Shown one piece after another: positions 13,256 through 25,500 of a DNA stretch of 64,000 nt; the first letter of the stretch is position 1, and every line of letters starts with the position of its first letter. Position numbers and translations under genes: made by a program. Source of the stretch: Mugil cephalus (taxonomy: Eukaryota; Chordata; Actinopteri; Mugiliformes; Mugilidae); contig NC_061785.1 in the NCBI RefSeq assembly GCF_022458985.1, positions 2,039,816 through 2,103,815 on the forward strand. The letters run 5' to 3'. The notes beneath the pieces are model-generated. The model was not told where the DNA came from, made no database searches, and worked only from the letters and a program-made list of their open reading frames with translations.

Positions 13256-13526
13256 CCAAAATAAGAGCTTAAAACAGGAAAGAAAACATTTTAAATTTAG
13301 GGGCTTTTATTTTGAAGAAACAGACCAAAACACGTTTTTCTATTTCTAAACTACACAAAGACAAACATACAAAAAGAACCAGTGAAGATCAGCTGTATTT
13401 GGAGTGTAGATTTTATCACAAACCTTTTTCAGACTCAGAAACGATAATAAAAAGAAAAAATCAACAGGATAAAAGTAAAAGAGCAGAAAGTTATTTATCA
13501 GATTTAAGAAACTGTACATCATACAG

Positions 13527-13582
13527 ATTCAGATTCTGATTCAGATACAGATTATACAGATACAGATACAGATACAGATACA
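13527..13582. repeat. ATACAG/ATTCAG hexanucleotide repeat
   Basis: Short tandem run of CAGATA/CAGATT units, probably in the 3' UTR of the minus-strand secreted-protein gene. Confidence 0.8.
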
Positions 13583-13647
13583 GGTTATAAAGTAGCGTTT
13601 TTCTAAAGCTTCGTCTCTAATAATTCCACCGTGTATGTGGGACGTCT

Positions 13648-15394
13648 TCAGTCCTGTTTGGTCGCAGGTTTCATGACCCTCCGGACCACGACCCTGGTCC
13701 TCCTCCTCCCCTGAACCCGAGGCTCCTCCCCCTCCAGCGGGGGCCGCGGGGGCCGGGGTTTGTTCCTTCCCGACCGCACCTCGTCCACGAAGGCCTCCAC
13801 CCCCTCGAAGTTGGCGCTGAGCTCGGACAGACGCTCCTTCAGGGCGTTGAACTCCTTGTAGAGGTCACCGAGGGCGTCGGACAGGGGCTGGATCCTGGAG
13901 GGAGGGGCGGGGGGGCAAAAAGACATGGGTTAGGGTTCGGGGGGGGTTAGAGAGGAGATCATTAGATTTATTCACATCAAGGTTAAGGTTAGGCTGTAAT
14001 TTGAGCAGATTTACTCAAAAACAACACAAATACACATCATCATCAGCCTGTTTCTACGTAAACCTGCTCAGACCGGAGCCCCCGTGTTAACATGCTAACG
14101 TGCTAACGTGCTAACATGCCGGAGGCGGAGAGGCTCCTGACCGGCCGTAGTCGGGCAGCACCGTGTTGTGGTCGTGCAGCAGCAGATCTTTGACCTGCGT
14201 CATGATGGCGTATTTCCAGTTGTCTAAAACCAGCGTGAGGTTGGCGCATCCTCTGGGGTTCGTCTTCTCCTCTGCATGGAAATAAAGCAGCAGCAGCATC
14301 ATCAACTCAAACCTGTGACAGGCTCAAGAAAAACACATCAGAAATACAATGAACCTCTTTCTGGGCTATTTTATTCTGTTTCATTCATCTGTCAAAAGAG
14401 CAAAAGAGCAAAAGAACTCAGATCAGTTCCTTCAGAAAAAGTAAAACTACTCAGTAATATGTAGATGTCTTTTTAATGAAAAGTAAAAAATAAAGTAGGT
14501 TTATTCCACGAAACATAAAGTATAAAAGTGTTGTTTTAAAACTAGTGATCATGTTAAGGTCAGATCATTTCTTTGACTGACTGATTGATTGGCGAGTTCG
14601 TACGAATCTAAACTTCAAAATGTCAGATTTAAGAAGCTGTAAATCTACAGAAAGTTTCATCTGTCTGGTAGTTTAGTTCATAACAAAGCAAAATGTTTAA
14701 ATATGTGTTTGGTTCATTTATAACTGGTAAATAAACGTGAAAAGTGAAGCAGAAGCAAGTGGTAGAGCTCCCCCTGGTGGCTGGAGGCTGCAGTATAGCT
14801 CATAAGCTCCGCCCCCTGCCCCCTACATGTTAAAGACGGTTTCTGTCATTTTAGCTGGTTATTATAATGTTGATGAATGTTTAAGTGACAGAATAAAAAC
14901 AGGATGTGACATAACTGTGACCATCTGTTGCCATGACGAAGTTTATCTGGAGTCCCTCCGTCCAGCTGAGTTTGATTGAGTTTTTTTAGTTTTTTTTTCA
15001 CTCATCAGAATAAAATCCAGATGTTACCAGATGAGGCAACAACATAAAACTGAAGAAATCAATCCAGATGTAAATTAGAGGTAAATTACTGGCTCTCACA
15101 CACAGATGCATGCAACATGTACACACATATATATATAAATCTAAAATCTAAAAACAAAATGACTCATTATCAGTGACTCAGAGCTGAAAACATTTCAGCA
15201 TCAGCTTAGAACTAAAGTTACTGATACTTGACTTATTCTTGATGCATCCAGGAGGGTTTTTTCCTACAGTTCCTACCTTCGTTCCTGTCGTCCCACTTGG
15301 TCTTCGGGCTGATTTTCTGTTTCTGAGCGACGCTCAGAGCAACGACCACGACGAGCAGAGCTGCAGCCGTCCTCATCCTGGAGACACGGACCAT
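13648..15394 (-). CDS. Unrecognised small secreted protein, 164 aa, three exons
   Basis: Exons 15394-15277, 14271-14142 and 13894-13648 join in phase to a 164-residue protein ending in TGA. All borders are GT-AG. Residues 1-23 form a signal peptide (short basic n-region, AAALLVVVVALSVA core, likely cut before QKQ). The mature part has one cysteine, an N-glycosylation sequon (NLT, about residue 50), a helical region rich in L/K/E that could be a coiled coil (about 85-120, DLYKEFNALKERLSELSANFEG), then a proline- and arginine-rich basic tail. The coding exons are GC-rich relative to their flanks. I do not recognise the family. A secreted extracellular protein is the most that can be inferred. 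It lies between rnf213 and nploc4, all three on the minus strand. No TATA box is obvious. Confidence 0.75.
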
Positions 15395-15698
15395 CGCTCC
15401 AGCTTCATCTGGCTCCCAGATAAAAACCTCTGGACCAGAGGGAGGGGTCTCACATATCAGGATTTAACTGAAACCTTTTCCATCCGTCTTAACGCGAAGG
15501 GGGTGGAAAAGGAGGAGAAAAATGGGCCGAGCTGTCGGTTCAGGATCAAGATTTAATGGCGAGGAAAGAGCTCGGTCCTCTGGGAGCGACGGCGCCGAAC
15601 GTTTGATGTTTGAGGGTCAAGGCCGGCGTTCGCATTCCTGCTCTTCATCTGTCGTCCATGTGCAGAGAGACGGAGACAAACAGGAGACAAACGCAGAT

Positions 15699-15751
15699 CC
15701 TTCCTTCCCTCCTTCCTTCCTTCCTTCCTTCCTTCCTTCCTTCCTTCCTTC
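15699..15751. repeat. TTCC microsatellite
   Basis: (TTCC)n run about 310-360 bp upstream of the start codon of the secreted-protein gene. Confidence 0.95.
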
Positions 15752-15887
15752 TCCATCAGTCAGGATTTATTTCTTCCTGGTAGAACATGGTTCTCCACTG
15801 TCCTTCCAGTCTGGAATAAAGGTCTTAAGCCAGTTTTAGTAGTTTCTAGATGTTTCCTCTGCTTGATGCAGCCAATGATTTGACCCT

Positions 15888-16396
15888 TCTCCACCAGACT
15901 AACATCTCCTCCACCAGACTAACATCTCCTCCTCCACCAGACTAACATCTCCTCCACCAGACTAACATCTCCTCCATCAGACTAACATCTCCTCCACCAG
16001 ACTAACATCTCCTCCTCCACCAGACTAACATCTCCACCACCAGACTAACATCTCCTCCACCAGACTAACATCTCCTCCACCAGACTAACATCTCCTCCTC
16101 CAGACTAACATCTTCTCCACCAGACTAACATCTCCTCCTCCACCAGACTAACATCTCCTCCTCCAGACTAACATCTTCTCCTCCACCAGACTAACATCTC
16201 CTCCTCCAGACTAACATCTTCTCCTCCACCAGACTAACATCTCCTCCTCCAGACTAACATCTTCTCCACCACCAGACTAACATCATCTCCTCCACCAGAC
16301 TAACATCTCCTCCACCAGACTAACATCTCCTCCTCCAGACTAACATCTTCTCCTCCACCAGACTAACATCTCCTCCTCCAGACTAACATCTCCTCC
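15888..16396. repeat. Minisatellite, ACCAGACTAACATCTCCTCC unit
   Basis: About 25 imperfect copies of an 18- to 21-bp unit of the form (CTC)CACCAGACTAACATCTCCTC. Copies vary by gain or loss of CTC or CAC triplets. It lies upstream of the minus-strand secreted-protein gene. It contains no open frame of interest. Confidence 0.95.
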
Positions 16397-18463
16397 ATGT
16401 GTCTTTACACATGGTTGGTGAAGAAATGAGAAGCTCCTCATAAATAACTTGTTGAATAGCAGCAGAAAGATAATCACCATGAACTGATGATCCACCAGGA
16501 GGCGCTGGACTATGAGCTCAGTTACATCCAGGAGACCTTTATTTGAGTGTGGTTCAATCTTCACAAGATTCCCAGAAATAAACATGGTGTATTGTTTGTG
16601 GTGGAAGACGGAGAAGAAAGGAATGAGAGTTAAACCAGGTTCATTAACTGCTCATTAAAATTCTGACCCAACGATGGTTCTGGAGAATAATTGTATAAAC
16701 TGTTCGTCCTCAGAGGAATGAAGACGCTGGAGTTAATGTCAGTGTGATGGACGGTGAGTTCAGCCTTTGACCTGCTGTCAGGAGCTTTAATCATCAGGAC
16801 TCATCCTCTGGGGAACAGAGGATTTCATGCTTTAAGTTTGTTAATTGAAAACACTTGATGTCCAGATGTTGATATCACCAAACAGACGTACAGTTAATAT
16901 GAAACGCTAGACGCATTCGAGTCGTTTGGATTCATCCTCTGAGGAACCTTTTTATTCACAGGTTTATTAGTTTTTCAGAGATATCACGAGTTTAAACTTT
17001 GAAATCCTGGAAACTCATTAAAAGTCGCCAGGATTCAGTTTTCTTGGTGCATTAATTTTAATTTAAATGAAAATCTTTGGCATTTTTAATTTTCTTTTTC
17101 TAAAAGGATCCTAATCTGCGTCATAGGATCAGTTTGAACCGTGCGTCTACATTTAATTAAACATTCTTCTCTCATTCATTCATTTTTTTTTTTTCCAGCA
17201 AGATTTTCTAAATCCTGATTCTTGGTCTTAATATTTATTTCATCTTTCTTTCTCTTGTACATTATTTGCTTTGCTTCAAGTCCTTTATGGAAGAACATGA
17301 TTATTTGGCACTGTGGCATTTTTAATTTTCAAGATGAATATGAACCTGCAGGTGGCGCTAAAAATGTTTTTATGTTCATGTTTTTACAAAATCCTTAATT
17401 ATTTATCATGGAAACAAATAAAAAAATGACTGATTTCTACTAAAATGTCAACGAATTCAATAACAACCACCTTCTAATTGGCTAAACAATAATAAAATGT
17501 TGAGATATTTTTTTGTTAAGTTGAGATAATCATGACCGACGATTCTTTTTGGCAACATATCAACTTTTTATGTGGAAAATAACGAACTGTATCCGAGTCC
17601 TGGAAATAACTTTCAGCTGAGTTCCTCATTATAAACAAGTTAAACCCAGATCATGACCTGATCCGAGGTTTGTTCTTCCTCCTCTTTAGTTATTTAAAAT
17701 GAATTAATGTGGATTTATCGCATCTTTTATCGGCGGCCATGTTGGTTTTAGGCCTGAAAACAGGCACAATGTGTGAAACATGACAAACTACAGGAAATAA
17801 AACCCCGAATAGAAACAGACCAATAAAATCAAACACATCGTCTGGTTTTTCTTTCTCTGTTGATTTTGTTTTTTATTGTTTTGTTTCAAATCCAGGTCAA
17901 CAGCATTTAACGTTCAGGGTTTCGTCCGTTCAGCTCCACGTTCAGTCCAAAGAGCATCAGCTCGCTCAGCAAACGGCCCCTCGGATCAATACAAAAGGAA
18001 AAATAAAGGTCGGCGTCCGTTAGCGTTGACATCAGAGGAAAAAAAAAAAAAAAACAATAATAATAATCAACTCTGCAAATCCACACGAGGGGCGAGAGCG
18101 ACGGCCACCGCTTCGTTTCCCGCTCGCTTCTCTTTTTTTTTTTACCAGGCAAATGAATCTAAAACTAAAAAGATTTTCTCACTTCATCGATGGAATCAGC
18201 ACACGTCTCATAAATAGCAACCAAACAAAAAAAAAAGGCCCGTTTCCTCCCTGTCAGCGTCTGACTGGTTTGGATCATCGCAGCAGAATGAAGAGAGATC
18301 AGGGAACACGAGGAGATTCAGAAATAATGAAATTAAATAAAAACATGAGCTCACAGGTTTTGGTCCCAGTGTTTTAACCTTTAAGTGCCTCTGCAGCCTG
18401 GATGTGTTAAAGGGTCGGACACAGCTGGACTTTAATCAGGTGGTTTTGTGTTTTTTTAAGAGC
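16397..18463. other. Gene-free stretch between secreted-protein gene and nploc4
   Basis: Mostly AT-rich unique DNA. I see CTCF-like core matches at 16492-16506 and 17345-17359 and no credible exon. Its right part may be nploc4 3' UTR or downstream sequence. Confidence 0.5.
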
Positions 18464-18523
18464 GAAGAAGAAGAAGAAGAAGAAGAAGAAGAAGAAGAAG
18501 AAGAAGAAGAAGAAGAAGAAGAA
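18464..18523. repeat. GAA microsatellite
   Basis: (GAA)n of about 20 copies; a shorter (GAA)n follows at 18652-18677. Both lie downstream of nploc4 on the transcribed side, possibly in its 3' UTR. Confidence 0.95.
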
Positions 18524-19230
18524 GCGTCTCAGGCCTCGTCCTGGAGGGTTTCAGATCCGCCACCATCACAGCTTTCAGAGGCAAAACGTTTGAGTCTGTA
18601 AAGGCTGAACGATGGGATAAAAACCTGCAGGGGGCGCTCCGTCGGCGGAGAGAAGAAGAAGAAGAAGAAGAAGAAGAACGATGGGGGGGAAGGTGAGAGC
18701 AGCGAGCACCAGTTATTTCTAAAGCACCTCACGATGACGAGGATGAAGTTTAAGCTACATATCGAGTTCAAAGCTCCAAATCCAAACGCTACGAATCCAA
18801 CAAACCAGCAGGAACCTTCAGGGACCTGCTCGAAAAACCTTCCACATCTGGGACACGTTTCAAATTTAATACTGAAAATATAAACTCTACCAAAAGAGGG
18901 AAGCGCTCGGGAGCGACTTCAGGTCCGAGCTCTGACCCGTGATTGTACTTTCTCTTTTTTTTTGTGTGTTTTTTTTTTAAGGGGCTTCGTCAAAGAGACC
19001 TAGAAAAAACCTGACTGAGCAGAGTCCACGCGGAGGATTCAGAACTTTAAGGAACACGCTACAATCGGATCATAAGAAAAATTAAAAAAAAAAAAAAAAA
19101 AGGAGAAGAAGAAGAAACTTAATTAAATAACAGCGTCGATCCTCCGATGGGTTCAGATTATTTTCCAGGAGACGTGGTGAGAAAACGTCCAGACACTGTG
19201 AGTCTTTGCTGTCGTCCTGAGTCACAGCAG

Positions 19231-19560
19231 GATTTATTTATGGGGGTGGAGGAGGTGGGTGGAGGAGGAGGGTGGAGGAGGGAGGAGGGCAGGGACCAAA
19301 AAAAGTGCTTCACCTAAACTCGTACCCCGCCTCTCACAGGAGCGGCCGCGTGGAAGGACGCAAAAAAAAAAACAAAAAAAAAAAAACAACATCAGTCTGG
19401 TTAACTTTATTTTAATTGGATGTAAACGAGCGCATCCGTCCGAGAGTCGCAGCCCTCAGCGAGGTGGGGGGGGGGGGGTGGGCGAAGGGAAACACAGAGG
19501 ACCCCCCCTCGCCGCCCCCCCCCCTCGCCCCAGTGATGACGGGGGGTGGGGGGGGGCGTC
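19231..19560 (-). other. nploc4: Probable nploc4 3' UTR with a candidate poly(A) signal
   Basis: Immediately after the nploc4 stop the minus strand carries C- and T-rich, low-complexity sequence. AATAAA-like signals occur on the minus strand at about 19231-19238. The true 3' end could be farther left; transcript data would decide. Confidence 0.35.
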
Positions 19561-22500
19561 CTAACTGCGCGGCAGGCTGCACATCTCGCAGTGCTCGGTG
19601 CCCGGCTGGTTCATGAAGGTGCAGTGGAGGCAGGACCACATGGCCGAGGAGGAGGCGGGGGCCGACGGGCCCCCCCCCCCCATGGCCCCGTAACCCAGGG
19701 AGCTGGAGGGCTGCCCCCCCACGGTACCTGGGAGGACGGCAGAGGACACACCGTCAGACAAACACACACTCACCTGGACAATGTGACTTCAAGTTTCTGT
19801 TAAAAGTCGATAAATTCATCCGTTTAGACCAGAGATGAAATGATTAAAGAATTATTTAAGCATATATGTGTGAATGTGGAGCTGATTTAAATATTTGTGT
19901 GTGTATGTTGATGTTTGGATGCATGTGGGTTTATTTTTTTTATTTACTTATTTATATATTTACTTTTTTTAATGTTTTTTTTTTTACTGGTAACTTTACT
20001 GCTACACGGCCGATAATTAATTTATTATGTCAAGTCATATTTTATCCTTTTTATTTATTTACTTTTTTAATTTATTTGTTTATTTTTATTTATTTATTTA
20101 TTTTTTCATGATAACTTATACAACTATATGACCTGTCATTCATTTATTATATGAAGTCATATTTATTTTTTTATTTATTTATTTTATATGGTAACTTATA
20201 CTATATATATATATATATATATAGTCATACTTTTTTAAATTTATTTTATTTATTTCCTTTTTTATAGTAATGTAAACTGATAAACTGCCTGTAATTTAAA
20301 AAAAAAAAAAATCATATTTTTATTTATTTATTTATTTATTTACATGGTAACTTGTATACTGATACACGGTCTGTAATTTTTTATAGATTTATATTTTTAT
20401 GTTTTTATTTATTTATTTACTCATTTTATTGATTTATTTTATTATTTTTTATTTATTTATTTTATATGGTAACTTATACAACTATGTGGCCTGTCATTCA
20501 TTTATTATATTGTCATATTTTATTTTTTTATTTCCTTTATTTTAATGTATACTGATACACAGTCTGTAATTTCTTATAGATTCATATTTTTATTTATTTA
20601 TTTATTTTTTCATGGTAACTTATACTACTATATGGCCTATCATTCATTTATTATATAGTCATTTTTTATTTTTTATTTTATTTATTTCCTTTTTATAGTA
20701 ATGTATACTGATACATGGCCTGTAATTTTGAAAAAAAAATCATATTTTTTTTATTTATTTACTTGTTTTATTTATTTATTTATTTTATATGGTAACTTAT
20801 ACAACTATATGGCCTTTCATTCATTTATTATATAGTCATATTTTATTTTTTTATTTCCTTTTTTATTTTAATGTATACTTATACACGGCCTGTAATTTCT
20901 TATAGATTCATATTTTTATTTTTTATTTATTTACTTGTTTTATTTATATATTTTTATTAATTAATTTATTTTTTCATGGTAACTTATACTATTATATTAT
21001 ATATTATTTTATTTTTTATAGTAATTTATACTGACAGACGGTCTGTAGTTTCTTATAGATTCATATTTTTATTTATTTATTTTTTTTATTCCTTTTATAT
21101 GGTAACGTATATTGTTTCACAGCCTGTCATTCATTCATTATATTTTAACAACATCTATATTAATAATATATATATATATATATTCTAATTAAGGTAATAA
21201 ACGTGGGCGTGTGGCTGTGAACTCACTGCAGAGCTGCTCGATCGTCGCCCACTGCTCCGACTTCTTCCAGGTCTGAGCCAGGTCCTCGTTGGACGTCTTC
21301 ACGGCGTCCAGCAGCAGCCCGATGCTGTCCTGCAAAAAACACACAACGACGACAACAACAACAACAACAACAATCAGCCACGAGGAACCGGGGGAGGAAA
21401 AGTCTGAGGCCCGACACTCACTCCCAGAGGCATCACTTCGTTGGTGACGAGGAAGAGCAGCAGGTGGAAGTCGGACACGATGTCCAGGAATGAGGTGGAC
21501 GTGCACTGAGACAGGTACGTCGCTAAGCTGTGGAAATCCTGCACAAAAAAAAAACACAGAAGAAGAGCTCAGCGACACGTTTACCTGCACGTCTGATCCG
21601 TTACGATTTAATTTAAGTCATTTATTCATTATTATTTTATTCATCATTCGTCCTGTGACTCAGATTTTTTCTCCTGCGTCTGAGTTTAATTTGGCTCCTT
21701 CACATAAATAAACTGTTTCTCCTCTAATTTACTACATATTTACACTTTAACGTTTAATAAAATGAAACTGATCTTTGAGACGATTGATCCCTGAGAATAA
21801 ACAAGTATTTAAACTGGTTAAAGGCAGAAAAAAAAACAGAGAATCAAACTAAAACGTCTCGACACAAACACGTCACTTCACTTTATTCCATCACTCACAC
21901 GTCCCAGTGTTTTATTTCCTGGTGGATCCTGTGTGAAGCTGTAAAGGTTTTTCATTTCATTTAGTTTAATCTTTACATTTTATTTAGATTTTATTTTATT
22001 GCCGATTTGTTATTATTATTTTTTTCAATGTGCAACTCAGACTTTAATGATCGTGAGGGAAACGACTCGGTCACAGTTTAAATAAAATAAGATTCTTTTC
22101 ACTGATTTATATGGATCTAATAAGAGGTTAAAATCATCCTGATGATGTAGTTTTTCTACAGTGTAGTTGACGTCCACATGTATATTATTATTAATAATAA
22201 TGATGATAATGAACATGTGGCTGTTACTTGTGTCTCTCCCAGGATCTCGCGGTTCTCGATGGGGAAGCGTTGTGTGGAGGAGAACGTGTACTGTGGGTCC
22301 TTTGGGAAAGTTGTTGTTATCTGCAGAAGAAAAGGAGATAAAATAAAATAAAAATGTTGTTGGTGATTTAAAAGAAACGACCTTAAACGGTTTAAACGTG
22401 AACGTCTTACGTCTATGATCAGATACTCGACAGGAAGCGGCCGAGCCAGAAACGTGACGTCGTTTCCAAACTTGTCTTTGTCCTGTTGGATGAAGCATTA

Positions 22501-25500
22501 AAACGTCGTCATCATCATGAGACGTGTGAATGAAATGAGGACGTGTCCTCGGGGACGGACGGTCTCACCTTGTAGAAGACGTCCGGGACGTACTGCTCGG
22601 GACAGGACTCCTTAGCGAAGCCCAGCTCGGGGGCGTCTTTGCAGGGCAGGAGACAGTCGTCCCTCACCAGAGCCATGCACTGGTTGGACACCTGGTAGCC
22701 TTCAAAGTGCACCTGGTTATCTGGACCACCTGGGACACGGGGACACGGGGACGCAGAGACACGGGGACACGGGGACACAGGGACACAGGGACACAGAGAC
22801 ACGGGGACAGAGGGACACGGGGACAGAGGGACACGGGGACAGAGGGACACGGGGACACAGGGAGACAGGGACACAGAGACACAGGGACACAGGGAGAGAG
22901 ACACACAGACACAGAGACAAAGGGACACAGAGAAAGAGAGACACAGGGACACGGGGACACAGAGACACGGGGACACAGACACAGAGACACAGGGACACAG
23001 GGACACAGGGACACAGAGACACAGAGACAGATGGACACAGGGACACAGGGACAGAGACACAGAGACAGAGACACAGAGACAGAGACACAGAGACAGAGAC
23101 ACAGGCACGCAGAGACACAGAGACACAGGGACAGAGACACAGAGACACAGAGACACAGGGACACAGAGACACAGAGACACGGGGACAGAGACACAGAGAC
23201 AGAGGGACGCAGAGACACAGAGACAGACAGACACAGGGACACAGAGACAGAGAGACACAGGGACACAGAGACAGAGACACAGGGACAGATGGACACAGAG
23301 ACAGATGGACACAGAGACACAGGGACAGAGACAGAGACACAGAGACACAGGGACACAGGGACAGAGACAGAGACACAGGGACAGAGACACAGGCACGCAG
23401 AGACACAGAGACACAGAGACACAGGGACAGAGACACAGAGACACAGGGACACAGAGACACAGAGACACAGGGACACAGGGACACGGGGACACGGGGACAG
23501 AGACACAGAGACAGAGGGACGCAGAGACACAGAGACAGACAGACACAGGGACACAGAGACAGAGAGACACAGGGACACAGAGACAGAGACACAGGGACAG
23601 AGGGACGCAGAGACACAGAGACAGACAGACACAGGGACACAGAGACAGAGAGACACAGGGACACAGAGACAGAGACACAGGGACAGATGGACACAGAGAC
23701 AGATGGACACAGAGACACAGGGACAGAGACAGAGACACAGAGACACAGGGACACAGAGACACAGAGACACAGAGACACAGGGACACAGAGACACAGGCTT
23801 CAGTTCTGTCCTTCAGGACAAAGACAGGAAACTGAAACGTCTTTGTGGCTCAAGAGTCGTCATCCTGTTAAAGTCACGTTTCATTGTAACAGAACCAAAC
23901 AGAGAATAAGTTGTGATGATGTGAGTCTCACGCTGACGCTAACGCGCCTGTTTTTAATTAGCTTAATTAGCTTAATTAGCTTAGCTTCCTTAGCTCTAAT
24001 GCTGCACGGACGGAAGAGACAAAACGTTTGTCACGTCTAAAGAGGCGACGAGGAGGAAACACCTGGAATTAGACTCAACACCTGAGCACACGTAGCATTA
24101 GCATTAGCATTAGCATAAGCATAGCATTTCATTAAAGAGCAGAGATGTAGCGTCTCTGATGAGACAGACCCACCACACTGGTTTAACATTTATTTCTTAG
24201 TCTTAGTTGTATTTATATTATTTAAATTAATATTCTGTTTAACAAATAACTTAGAAATAAAAAGAAACAGTTTTTAGACAAAGTTTCCAAAATAAATAAA
24301 ACCTTAACGCTGCCACAGAGAGTGTGTGATTATTCTCAAACCACAGCTCTTTATTAACTGTAAATACCTGAGTTCGTTCTTCTCTAATGTCTTTATTCTG
24401 ATTTAATCTGAATAATTATTTAAGTGCTTGGTCTGGAGTTAAATTCCTTCGTCCCACATACGAGGAGCCACGAAATAAAAAGGAAGCGTCACATGACTCA
24501 TGTTTAGACCGGTTCATTGGGTCTAAAGGCTGCGACGCGCCGAGCTAACAGGAGGCGTGTCTTTGGTGCTAGCTCGTCTGTAGCTACGTCAGTTAGCTTG
24601 TGTGTTTCATTGCTGACGTCCTTCTGAGACGTACCTGTCGCCACCACCGTCACAAACTTGGACCCGAAGTGTCCGTCTCGGGAAAGTCTGCAGGGGTTCG
24701 AGTATTTGTTCTGGAAGTGTCCGGCCGTGATGCACTCCTCCGCACTCAGGTAGTGAGAGTCCTGGCGTGAGACAAGGACGTTAGAGACACGCGGGGGGAG
24801 GACGAGGACGAGGACGAGGAGCCGTCCCCCGACTCACCTGGTTCCTGGTGTAGCGGACGGTTCCTATCCTCGTGTCCTCAGACAGCAGGTCCGTGAAGAT
24901 CCAGCCCACCTGCAAAACCAGCAGCAACAATCAGCTCCACAACCTTCCACTAACTTCTTTAAACTGTTCCCTGCAGAGCTTCAGGTGTTATTTACGTCTC
25001 TATATTAATATTAATTAATAACGGCTACAGATGGAGACTCTCTGAAAGGTGTTAAAGGCTCATTTTCTGTCCTACTGAATTAACTTCACAGCATTTTGTT
25101 ATTTGTTTGATTCTCTGCTGTAACATTCAGTGTGAAGCTGCCTCTGAAATCGCTTCATGTGTCATTTAACTGCCTCCTTTCCTTAAGAAAAACTGGTTTT
25201 TCACATCAAACCTCCAGCTCTGAGAGCAGCAACTAGAGGGAGACGATGTAGAAGTAAATATCTCTAAACGAATCACATCCAATCAGGAACTCGTGGTGAG
25301 ACTTTGCAGGAATAAATCCTAGTCTCAGTTTAAAGTGAGACACAGAAGCTAAAACACTTGTTTTCACCCACTGATCAATTCTGATATTTTGCTTCATTAA
25401 CTTGTCTTATATCAAACTAGTTTTTTTTTTAAAAAAAAAGTGGTCAAAATGCTCATTTCTCTGCACTTTGTCTGTGTTACGGCTCGAATTTCCTCCTAAA

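Noticed and set aside
17876-18601. Plus-strand frames with poly-K, poly-N and poly-E
   Set aside because: Homopolymer and GAA-repeat translations, no conserved content.
22515-23909. Long open frames (350-420 codons) on both strands, SLCLCVSV-rich and GHRDTETQ-rich
   Set aside because: They are by-products of the stop-free 8-bp GACACAGR repeat inside an nploc4 intron.
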